From Oleispira sp036960605 (GTDB taxonomy: Bacteria; Pseudomonadota; Gammaproteobacteria; Pseudomonadales; Oceanobacteraceae), in contig JBALXI010000010.1 of NCBI GenBank assembly GCA_036960605.1, positions 75,418-139,417 of the forward strand: a stretch of 64,000 nt of DNA, given 5' to 3'. A program made the position numbers and the translations under genes. Below the pieces are notes generated by a model. It did not search any database. It was given only the letters and a program-made list of their open reading frames with translations, and was not told the origin of the DNA. Positions 17,515-24,932 of the stretch are shown here, piece by piece. How positions within the stretch are numbered: position 1 is the first letter of the stretch; each line of letters starts with the position of its first letter.

Positions 17515-18988
17515 CCGTTATATGAATAGCTCTCGTAATCTATCCCTCGCCTTTTTAATTGTTGCATTGTTGTGCATTCCGTTTGCCGACCTCGCGTTTT
17601 ATCAAGTAGAGCCTTGGGATGAATTGGCACGCATGGGGCAGGGCATAATTCAGCCTAGCTTTCCTGAATTATCGATCCTCGCCGATAGCTTGATAATCAC
17701 GGTGGCTTTTGCATTAATCGCCGTATCAGGGGCTGCCTTTTTAGGATTGTTATTAGCCCTCGTTTTTCAGTCTAGAATGGTTCGCATCTTTTCAGCGTCG
17801 ATCCGTGCCGTGCATGAATTGTTCTGGGGGCTGATCTTTATGCAGATCTATGGTCTATCAGCCACCACCGGTGTGCTCGCGATACTGGTGCCCTTTACCG
17901 GTATCTTTGCCAAGATGTTTGCCGAAATTATTGAACAGCAAAGCACTGTGCCCTACTCAACACTGTCGACAAAAGCAGACCGTTTAAGCCAATATTTTTA
18001 TACCAAGCTGCCTCAGGCTTGGCCACAGATGGTGAGCTATACCCGCTATCGATTCGAGTGTGCACTGCGTTCCAGTACGATTTTAGGCTTTATCGGTTTA
18101 CCAACGTTGGGATTCTATTTAGAAACCGCCTTTAAACAAGGGCAATATGATGAAGCGGCAGGATTGTTATTTTCTTTCTTTATTTTAATCGCTACGATTC
18201 GTTGGTGGTTTTTTACTAAAATCATTCCAGCCTATCTATTGATTCCTGGCTATTTAGTTTTAGCGTTTATAGCACTGCCTGATTCACCTGCTGTCTATGG
18301 CAGTTCATTAGTGCAGTTTTTAACCCAGGATATTTGGCCAAAGGCACTGCTTAATGGTGATGCGAGTGCTTCTATTGCTTGGTATCAACATCAGCTGTTT
18401 GATGTTGCCTTGCCTGCATTATGGGATACCTTGGTATTAGCTCAACTGGCATTAGTCGCAACGGGGCTGCTGGTATTACTGTTTTATCCTTGGGCCAGTA
18501 AAGCCTTTTTCCCAAAACAGTTTTCTTTCATGCGTGGAGTCGGGCGCAGTTCATTGCTTGTCTTACGATCAATACCTGAGATGATATTCGCGTTCGTATT
18601 TCTATTAATTTTGGGTCCTTCCGGAATACCAGCAGTCCTTGCCTTGGCTTTGCATAATGCCGGGCTAATTAGTTATTTACTAATGCGTCATAGCGAGCAA
18701 ATTAAATACAGGGCGGATGCAGGCAAGGGCATTAATCATTATTTTTATGAAGTGACTCCACGAATCTATCCACATTTCTTAAGTCTATTATTGTATCGCT
18801 GGGAAGTGATTATTCGTGAAAGCGCTATTCTCGGAATTCTAGGGATAACGACCTTGGGCTTTTATATCGACTCGGCCTTCGAAGATATTCGATACGACCG
18901 AGCGTTTTTCTTAATTGTTATTTCTGCTTTATTGAATATCGTGGTTGATAGCTTTAGTCGCAGGGTTAGAAGGAATCTAAAGCGATAA
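17507..18988 (+). CDS. ABC transporter permease with two fused PhnE-like domains
   Basis: 493 residues from the ATG at 17507; an ATG at 17522 is an alternative. The protein is an internal duplication: each half has about six membrane segments and an EAA-type loop. The repeat is visible as GFIGLPTLGFYLETAFKQGQ in the first half and GILGITTLGFYIDSAFEDIR in the second. Both halves of the translocation pore are therefore encoded in one chain, so no second permease gene is needed. It overlaps the ATPase gene by 8 bases and its 3' end overlaps the convergent RidA gene by 23 bases. Likely substrate is a selenium oxyanion, by context. Confidence 0.87.
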   Translation: MSSRYMNSSRNLSLAFLIVALLCIPFADLAFYQVEPWDELARMGQGIIQPSFPELSILADSLIITVAFALIAVSGAAFLGLLLALVFQSRMVRIFSASIRAVHELFWGLIFMQIYGLSATTGVLAILVPFTGIFAKMFAEIIEQQSTVPYSTLSTKADRLSQYFYTKLPQAWPQMVSYTRYRFECALRSSTILGFIGLPTLGFYLETAFKQGQYDEAAGLLFSFFILIATIRWWFFTKIIPAYLLIPGYLVLAFIALPDSPAVYGSSLVQFLTQDIWPKALLNGDASASIAWYQHQLFDVALPALWDTLVLAQLALVATGLLVLLFYPWASKAFFPKQFSFMRGVGRSSLLVLRSIPEMIFAFVFLLILGPSGIPAVLALALHNAGLISYLLMRHSEQIKYRADAGKGINHYFYEVTPRIYPHFLSLLLYRWEVIIRESAILGILGITTLGFYIDSAFEDIRYDRAFFLIVISALLNIVVDSFSRRVRRNLKR

Positions 18989-19349
18989 TCGCTTCGATCT
19001 CTATTTTTAAGTCTGCTGAAAAAAGAGCATCGACTTTAATTAATGAACTAGCAGGAATATCGCTGCCATAGAGTTCAAATAGCGTCGCTCGTAATAAATC
19101 CATTTCAGTAAAATTACTGACAAATAACGTTACCTTTATTAGGTTTTCTAGCGTTACATTGTGTGCTTCGCATATATGAATAAGCTGAGCAAATACTGCG
19201 CGAGTTTGCGCGGCCATCCCTTCCGTTTGCGCGGAATTGCCAAATGCAGTGAGGCCAGATGTGTACAGCGTATTGTGATGAATAACACTGTGGGTATAAG
19301 GGCCGAGTACTTCCCCCAATACGTCATAATTGATTCTTTGAATACTCAT
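18966..19349 (-). CDS. RidA/YjgF-family protein
   Basis: 127 residues, standard length. The YjgF/RidA pattern is seen in LYTSGLTAFGNSAQTEGMAAQTRAVFAQL and NLIKVTLFVSNFTEMDLLRATLFELYG, ending IEIEAIIAL. RidA-type proteins hydrolyse reactive enamine/imine intermediates; however the Arg of the catalytic SxxxRxxV-like C-terminal motif is not evident (SSLIKVDALF has Lys near that position), so it may belong to a Rid subgroup with another role. It is the last gene of a three-gene minus-strand unit (ABM monooxygenase, DUF2798, RidA) opposite a LysR regulator. Confidence 0.85.
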   Translation of the reverse strand: MSIQRINYDVLGEVLGPYTHSVIHHNTLYTSGLTAFGNSAQTEGMAAQTRAVFAQLIHICEAHNVTLENLIKVTLFVSNFTEMDLLRATLFELYGSDIPASSLIKVDALFSADLKIEIEAIIALDSF

Positions 19350-19364
19350 TATTTTCTCCTTAAA

Positions 19365-19607
19365 TTAGAGTTTTTGTATTTGATCTTTAACGTTAAATTT
19401 ATCGCTCAGTTTCGTCGCTAGCTTATGAATTTCTGGTGCTGTTAATAATGAAATAAGCCCTGCTGCAGGCCAAGCCAATACAAAGGCATGGAACCATTGC
19501 TGATAAAAGTCTGTAGACCAACCTAGATTGATCCAGGTGACCCAAGCCGTCATAAGAAATGACAGTTGTAATGACATTAAGAGTGAAAATAGAATGCGAT
19601 GAATCAT
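19365..19607 (-). CDS. DUF2798 small membrane protein
   Basis: 80 residues with two predicted membrane helices (about 3-27 and 40-58). The order of features, a first helix with SLLMSLQLSFLMTAWVTWIN and a second FVLAWPAAGLISLLTAP, matches the DUF2798 pattern I remember. Function unknown; such genes often sit beside LysR-type regulators and small oxidoreductases. The start overlaps the end of the ABM gene by four bases (ATGA), so it is translationally coupled. A polar, charged C-terminus (KLATKLSDKFNVKDQ) faces one side of the membrane. Confidence 0.8.
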   Translation of the reverse strand: MIHRILFSLLMSLQLSFLMTAWVTWINLGWSTDFYQQWFHAFVLAWPAAGLISLLTAPEIHKLATKLSDKFNVKDQIQKL

Positions 19608-19927
19608 GTTCGTTTCACCAATTTTTCTATATAGCTCACTTCGGTTAATAACAGTGCCAAATACGTTTTTGTATGAGCTTGGTTAAAATGTTCTTTTAGT
19701 GCGTCTTCGTTGACCCATTCTTCCCATAGAGTAAATTTGTTTGGGTCTTCTTTGTGCTGCAGTACGTCAAAGAAAATACAGCCTTTTTCTTGGATTGTTT
19801 GCTGTTGTAATTTTTGAAGTTCTTCATTGGCCTGTTCTGCTGATTTATTCTTAGAAACCTTCAGGCCAGCGCTGATCCACAGTTTCGTTTTAGTGTCGGT
19901 TTTTGCTTTGGTGATGGCTATTGTCAT
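19604..19927 (-). CDS. Antibiotic-biosynthesis-monooxygenase (ABM) domain protein
   Basis: 107 residues, a single ferredoxin-like ABM domain. Supporting segments are GCIFFDVLQHKEDPNKFTLWEEWVNEDALKEHFNQAHTK-type residues (about 51-90), with the characteristic E-x-W and H-F pairs. Relatives such as YgiN are cofactor-free quinol monooxygenases or stress proteins. It is the first gene of the unit transcribed away from the LysR gene, so it is the likely regulated target. The substrate cannot be told from sequence. Confidence 0.85.
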   Translation of the reverse strand: MTIAITKAKTDTKTKLWISAGLKVSKNKSAEQANEELQKLQQQTIQEKGCIFFDVLQHKEDPNKFTLWEEWVNEDALKEHFNQAHTKTYLALLLTEVSYIEKLVKRT

Positions 19928-19984
19928 GGTTATCTCTGCTATGTCGTTGAAGAAAGCTAAAGATAGACACTTGCGAATATGAAA

Positions 19985-20022
19985 TATATGCTGGATTAAT
20001 CAATTAATAATTCCAGATATGC
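19985..20022. promoter_or_regulatory. Candidate LysR operator dyad
   Basis: CTGGA (19991-19995) and TCCAG (20012-20016) form a dyad flanked by ATAT on both sides, with an AT-rich centre containing ATTAATCAATTAAT. It lies directly in front of the LysR-type gene and faces the divergent ABM unit, where an autoregulatory LysR site would be expected. Assignment by position and symmetry only. Confidence 0.4.
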
Positions 20023-20026
20023 AATC

Positions 20027-20911
20027 ATGTACGACGACATCGCTTTATTTATACACATAGTGCAGCAGCAGGGTTTAGCGGCGGCGGCACAAAAGTTAGG
20101 CTTGCCGGCCGCAACGGTGACTCGGCGTTTACAGCGCTTGGAGGCCTCAGTTGCTCGCCAGTTGATTCACCGCTCGGCGCGTCAGTTTGTACTGACGCCT
20201 GAGGGGGAAGCTTTCTATCAGGCCTATGCAGGTTTAGTTGAGCAGCTGGAGCAAACCCAGCTGCAGCTCAGCAGTGAATTAAATGTATTGGCGGGGCCAT
20301 TAAAAGTATTGGCGCCAACGAATATCTCTACCGGCTTGCTGCAACCTATGTGGTCGGGTTTTATTAAAATGTATCCTGATATAAAACTTGAGCTGATGTT
20401 AAGCAATAGTGTTGAGAGTATGCTGTCTTCTGGGGCGGATATAGCGCTACGAATAGGTCCGCAAGAATCTTCGATGCTGTATCAAAGACGGTTAGGATCA
20501 TTGAAAACTATTCTGGTTTCAACACCGGCATATTTAGCTTCTGAAGGTGAACCGCAAAGCCTTGATGAGTTAGATAGTCATCGTTTAATCGGTGCTAATA
20601 CGCTGGCAAAATGGGATATGGTAAATTTAGAAAGTAATGTCGAGCAGGAATTACGGCCTCGTTTTTCAACCCTCGTTAATGATGTCAAACTGGCGACGCA
20701 ATTGGTTTGCGATGATATTGGGATCTCTCTATTACCGAGCAGTGAAGTTGATCATTTAATAGAAAATGGAATGCTGGTAAACCTATTAGCTGCCTGGCAA
20801 GGGCCTAAGCGCGATTTATATTCTGTCTGGCCAAGTGGTAAGTTGTTAAGCGCTAGAGCTAAATGTTTACGAGATTATATGGGCGAATTTATTCAGCAGA
20901 ATGGACATTAG
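20027..20911 (+). CDS. LysR-family transcriptional regulator
   Basis: 294 residues. The N-terminal winged helix-turn-helix covers residues 1-60 (DIALFIHIVQQQGLAAAAQKLGLPAATVTRRLQRLEA), and the rest is a periplasmic-binding-like effector domain (GPLKVLAPTNIS... DIALRIG... LVSTPAYL). The DIALRIGP segment is common in the large subgroup regulating small redox enzymes and quinone-related genes. It is divergent from the ABM/DUF2798/RidA unit across a 99-base gap, so it probably controls that unit and itself. Effector unknown. Confidence 0.92.
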   Translation: MYDDIALFIHIVQQQGLAAAAQKLGLPAATVTRRLQRLEASVARQLIHRSARQFVLTPEGEAFYQAYAGLVEQLEQTQLQLSSELNVLAGPLKVLAPTNISTGLLQPMWSGFIKMYPDIKLELMLSNSVESMLSSGADIALRIGPQESSMLYQRRLGSLKTILVSTPAYLASEGEPQSLDELDSHRLIGANTLAKWDMVNLESNVEQELRPRFSTLVNDVKLATQLVCDDIGISLLPSSEVDHLIENGMLVNLLAAWQGPKRDLYSVWPSGKLLSARAKCLRDYMGEFIQQNGH

Positions 20912-20937
20912 TCATCATTCTGCCAAATGAATGTTCT

Positions 20938-21780
20938 TTACTTTATAAACTTTAAGGTCATGCGATCACTTTCACCAATCGCTAAATATTTTTCACGATC
21001 TTTTTCACCTAACCTCAGGCTGGGTGGGAGTGTCCATACACCTTTAGGATGCTGCCCGCTATCTTTTAAGTTGGCATTCACTTCTGATTTATCTTGTAGT
21101 TTAAAGCCAGCAGTTTTAGCGAGTTTAATCACGTGTTCTTCTGTTACGTATCCTGAGGTAATCATATCTTCTAGACTGGTGTCTGACTTCGCTCGGTGTT
21201 CAACTACCCCTAATATTCCGCCTGGCTTTAATGCTTTGAACATCGAGTTAAAAACATCTTGGGCGTAGTCGCCTTTCATCCAGTTATGAACATTACGGAA
21301 GGTCAATACCAGATCAGCTGTTCCGGCGGGGGCTATTTCGGGACGCTCGGGAATCGATAGGTCTGTAATATGGGTTTTACTGTAGAGATTTGGGTATTGT
21401 TTTAGTTTTTCTTCAAATTTTCTTTGGTAGTTTTTACGCCAGTTGGGCGTGCGTTTTGCGACTAAAGAAAACCCTGCCGCGTAATATTGTCCTTGGTCTT
21501 TTAACGTCGGGGCTAAAATTTCTGTATACCAGCCACCTCCTGGCCATATTTCTACAACCGTCATGTCGGCTTTTAAGCCAAAAAACGATAACGTTTGCTC
21601 TGGGTGACGATGCTGATTACGAGCAATATTTTTATCTGAGCGGTGCACCCCAGTCATGGCCTGTTGAAGGCTGGCTTGATCAACTCTCGCTTGATTAAGG
21701 GTGTCTGGCATAACGGGCAGTGCGCTTACTTGGCTTGATAGGGTCGTTAATGTAAGGATGAACGCAGGTAGGATTTTCAT
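20938..21780 (-). CDS. Predicted exported class I SAM-dependent methyltransferase-like protein
   Basis: 280 residues from the ATG at 21780; an ATG at 21813 would add 11 residues in front of the signal peptide. The signal peptide is MKILPAFILTLTTLSSQVSA. The mature part contains a Rossmann methyltransferase core: TVVEIWPGGGWYTEILAP (motif I, a variant of E/DxGxGxG), DLVLTFRNVHNW (motif IV region) and FKALKPGGILGVVEHR (motif VI). SAM is not known to be available in the periplasm, so an enzymatic role is doubtful unless the signal is not cleaved or the protein moonlights. Similar exported proteins exist in other marine gammaproteobacteria, from memory. It converges on the LysR gene. Confidence 0.8.
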   Translation of the reverse strand: MKILPAFILTLTTLSSQVSALPVMPDTLNQARVDQASLQQAMTGVHRSDKNIARNQHRHPEQTLSFFGLKADMTVVEIWPGGGWYTEILAPTLKDQGQYYAAGFSLVAKRTPNWRKNYQRKFEEKLKQYPNLYSKTHITDLSIPERPEIAPAGTADLVLTFRNVHNWMKGDYAQDVFNSMFKALKPGGILGVVEHRAKSDTSLEDMITSGYVTEEHVIKLAKTAGFKLQDKSEVNANLKDSGQHPKGVWTLPPSLRLGEKDREKYLAIGESDRMTLKFIK

Positions 21781-21830
21781 TATTAATCTTCTTTTAGTCT
21801 TCTTAATAAGCATTAAACCTTTGAGTCGAC

Positions 21831-22268
21831 TTACGCTCGTTGGTTCAATTTTCCGCCCACTTTTTCTTCGTTATCGCTTTGCATATCACGAAAAAAGTTT
21901 TCTATTTTTTCTTGTCTTTGTGCCGCAACAGATTTTAGCTTCTCGCCATCATTGTTATCAATTACCTGTATCACTTGATGGCTCTTAGATAGGCGTGCTA
22001 AAGCTTGTAGGTCTTCAAAGCTGGGCTGTCCGCTATCTTCCGACGCATTGGTATTTTGTGCTGCTGCCGCTTTAAGGTATGTTTCAGCCAGTTGCTTTTG
22101 TTGCTTATTTTCTACAATGGCAACGGCGGCTTGGCGTACTTGATCATTGCTGCCACTGGGCTGGCTAGGCTTTTCAGGGATAGAAGGTCTTTCAGGGATT
22201 GCAGGCAGGCCAGGACGTTGATTACGGTTAGGATTAATGACGGCTTGTGTAATATTAGTATTGATCAT
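21831..22268 (-). CDS. Proline-rich hypothetical protein
   Basis: 145 residues and no signal peptide. Residues 19-40 contain a short repeat of the form (I)PERPSIPEKPSQP. The remainder is helical and polar, with QVRQAAVAIVENKQQKQLAETYLKAA and SFEDLQALARLSKSHQVIQVIDNN, ending in a charged tail. I do not recognise a family. It lies between the exported methyltransferase and the histidine kinase, all on the minus strand, 50 and 102 bases from its neighbours. The compact helical part suggests a protein-protein interaction role, but nothing decisive is visible. Confidence 0.6.
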   Translation of the reverse strand: MINTNITQAVINPNRNQRPGLPAIPERPSIPEKPSQPSGSNDQVRQAAVAIVENKQQKQLAETYLKAAAAQNTNASEDSGQPSFEDLQALARLSKSHQVIQVIDNNDGEKLKSVAAQRQEKIENFFRDMQSDNEEKVGGKLNQRA

Positions 22269-22370
22269 TATTTAATCATACGCCGAGTTGGGCGCTTTGC
22301 TATCAATATGTGATTTTTTACATCCCTACTCAGTATTTATACCTTTATTTACAATGGATGTTGCTGCTTA

Positions 22371-24671
22371 TCACTCTTCATTTTGCAGTTTAGGCAGTTC
22401 AATGTGCAGATGAAACCCAGGCTTATCGGCGTTGATGCCTTGCTGGATCTCTAATCTGCCATGAAATAGATTTTTCACAATGTTGTCGATCGCATAAAGA
22501 CCCAGTCCGGACGTTTCTTCATTGCCACGGCTGGTGGTAAAGAAAGGCTGAAAAATTTGATCGCTAATGTTTTCATCGATGCCTATGCCATTATCGTGAT
22601 AGTTAATTTCACAACGGCCATCTTTAATAAGGAACTCTATTTCTATCTTTCCTTGTTCCTTGTCCGTTAACCCATGTTTTATGCTGTTGTCGATCAGGCC
22701 TTCAATAATAATTGTGAGTGGGTCTTCATAGCTGATGAACGTTTTAGGCCCGTCATAATAAGTAACAATGGTTAGGCCTTCTATTTTATCTTGGTGATTG
22801 ATCGCTATTTTTTGCAGCATATCTTCACCATCAATAGCGACAGGCGACGCTTGTAAATACCCAGTGCTTACCATAGTAAATCGCTTTACCAGCTGTGCTA
22901 TGCGGTGTTCATTATGTTTTAGTATTTCAAGGCTGGTATTGAGGTTGTTTAAGGCATGCCTTTGGCTGTTATTACATTGTTGGTCTAGTTCGTTATAGAT
23001 ATCATCAACAAAAGAAAGTGTCGTAAGGTTGTTACCTAGGGGCGTATTAATTTCATGGGCTATTCCTGAAATTAATAATTTTAATGAATCCATTCGCTGA
23101 CGGTCGTGCTGCTCTTTTTCTCGCTGGCGACTCATACGGTCGTGGATGTCGGTAATGTGTCCTTCAATAGTTCTATGCTGGCTATCCCCTTGTAGGGACA
23201 ATGTCAGAGCGAGCCAGCGTTCTTTGCCACTCACGGTCAGGCATAATAGGGGTAAACCCTCAACGTGGCGACCACGCTCTAAGTGAGAAATGAGCCTTTG
23301 GATATCGACAGGGTTTTTACTCATATTGTGGAAAATATTCAGCCCACTTTGGCCAAAGTGTTCTAACTCCATAATTCGGGCAAAGGCTTTATTATGGCTA
23401 ATGATTTTACCGTCTACCTTGGCAGTAAAAATACCTGCGGGAGAGTTGTGAAAGATATCTTGGTATTTTGATAGGTGTAATTCAGATTCTTTTAATGCTT
23501 GATTTTTTTCGCGAATGCTTTGGTTTATTTGACGCGCTAGGGCCAATGAAATAATGACGAGTTCTAATAGGCCGCCAAATGAATATGCTTGCCGAGTATA
23601 GGTACTGCTGGGAATGAGATTATAAATTGATAGCGACAGCAATGTTAGACTGATAACCAATGCGAGCCATGCCAGGGCAAAGGTTTTTGCACCGGGTCGA
23701 CCATGAAATGAAAAGTTGATCGCGGTTAATAAGATGATTGGGCTAAAAATCAGGTTGATGCCATTCATCAACTTTGAGCCTGCTTGGTAATCTAAGAAAA
23801 TTAAGCAAGGAATACTAATTAAGACCAGCAGGTATAGAGCCTTGTAAAGATAAGCCAGTCGTGGCGCGTAGCGTTTCACTTGTAGAAAATAATAGGCCAG
23901 AGGCAGCGTGAATAATGATGGCCAAGCTGCGCCGATTAAGGGTGTTAAATTATTAAAGTTCGGATATTCCGGCCAGAGGTATTGAAAACCGTCACCATTG
24001 AGACTGGATATTAAAAATGTGAATCCACTCAAATAACCGACGTATAAAAAGTAGACTAATGATCTTAACGTGATGGCAAGGATGAGGTTGTAAAGACCCA
24101 TAATAATGAGGGTGCCGTAGAGGGCACCAAACCAATAGTTTTCGAAGGTCTTCTGCTGAACGTACTCTTCATTTTGAAATATCTCTATTGGCAAAGTCAT
24201 CGAGCTTTGTGTTTCAACTCGCAGATAAACTTGATAGTGACTTTCAGCCTCTAAATTGTAATTGAATAGATAATATTTATCGTGCTGACGATCGTCGTTA
24301 TAAGGAATGCGATCACTGAGATACTTGTGCTCTATCGCCTTACCTTGATGAATAAGATAGGCATCCACATGATCTAGTAGAGGATAGTTAATGCGCAGGT
24401 GTTTGACCACAGCGCTGGAACTAGGGTTGTTGATAGGCAGGCGAAGCCAGACAGCATCACTGGTAAAACCAAAGTTGGCTTTATTTCTCGTGGTCGTTTG
24501 CCAATCAAGATTGGGATTGAGAGCGTCTTCCAATGTTAACTTCGTCGAGGCATCTCGGAAATATTCAAGTGGCTTATCATCAGCGTAAGTGAAACCACCA
24601 GTAAAGAGTAAGACGAGACATACTAAAGCGTACTTGAGCAAACCCTGCATGGTATTTATCTGGCCTTTCAT
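22371..24671 (-). CDS. Membrane histidine kinase with 7TMR-DISM sensor and PAS domain
   Basis: 766 residues. Signal peptide 1-30; periplasmic 7TMR-DISM extracellular domain about 35-170; seven-helix membrane module about 178-385; PAS domain about 400-510; dimerisation region with phospho-acceptor His539 in SGIAHEINTPLGNN; HATPase with N box (D661-N662 in IEGLIDNSIKHG), G1 DNGIGID (693-699) and G2 SGLGLYA (721-727). No receiver domain is attached and no response regulator is adjacent, so it is an orphan kinase. DISM sensors are thought to bind small carbohydrates or other ligands. Start may instead be Met8. Confidence 0.93.
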   Translation of the reverse strand: MKGQINTMQGLLKYALVCLVLLFTGGFTYADDKPLEYFRDASTKLTLEDALNPNLDWQTTTRNKANFGFTSDAVWLRLPINNPSSSAVVKHLRINYPLLDHVDAYLIHQGKAIEHKYLSDRIPYNDDRQHDKYYLFNYNLEAESHYQVYLRVETQSSMTLPIEIFQNEEYVQQKTFENYWFGALYGTLIIMGLYNLILAITLRSLVYFLYVGYLSGFTFLISSLNGDGFQYLWPEYPNFNNLTPLIGAAWPSLFTLPLAYYFLQVKRYAPRLAYLYKALYLLVLISIPCLIFLDYQAGSKLMNGINLIFSPIILLTAINFSFHGRPGAKTFALAWLALVISLTLLSLSIYNLIPSSTYTRQAYSFGGLLELVIISLALARQINQSIREKNQALKESELHLSKYQDIFHNSPAGIFTAKVDGKIISHNKAFARIMELEHFGQSGLNIFHNMSKNPVDIQRLISHLERGRHVEGLPLLCLTVSGKERWLALTLSLQGDSQHRTIEGHITDIHDRMSRQREKEQHDRQRMDSLKLLISGIAHEINTPLGNNLTTLSFVDDIYNELDQQCNNSQRHALNNLNTSLEILKHNEHRIAQLVKRFTMVSTGYLQASPVAIDGEDMLQKIAINHQDKIEGLTIVTYYDGPKTFISYEDPLTIIIEGLIDNSIKHGLTDKEQGKIEIEFLIKDGRCEINYHDNGIGIDENISDQIFQPFFTTSRGNEETSGLGLYAIDNIVKNLFHGRLEIQQGINADKPGFHLHIELPKLQNEE

Positions 24672-24932
24672 CGCGAATGGAAGAATGATGTGTAGTTTTT
24701 ATTCTAGTCTAGGTGTTTGAACTATTCTTTCTTTAGTCAAAATAAGGGATTTAGCACTGTTGATCTATTTTATCGGTGTCTATTCTTATAAATGTTATTA
24801 AAAGATATCGAATTGCATGGGTTAGTCATTTACCTGTGTCGTCTTCCGCCCTATATTGGTTGTATAAATTAGACACTCCCCAAATTAGAAATACTTAAAC
24901 CGTATTCAACACCGTTTATAAAGGTTAGCTCG

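Noticed and set aside
20896..20923. Terminator between LysR and methyltransferase genes
   Set aside because: GCAGAATG/CATTCTGC can form an 8-bp stem but the 12-base loop and the absence of a T run make it weak.
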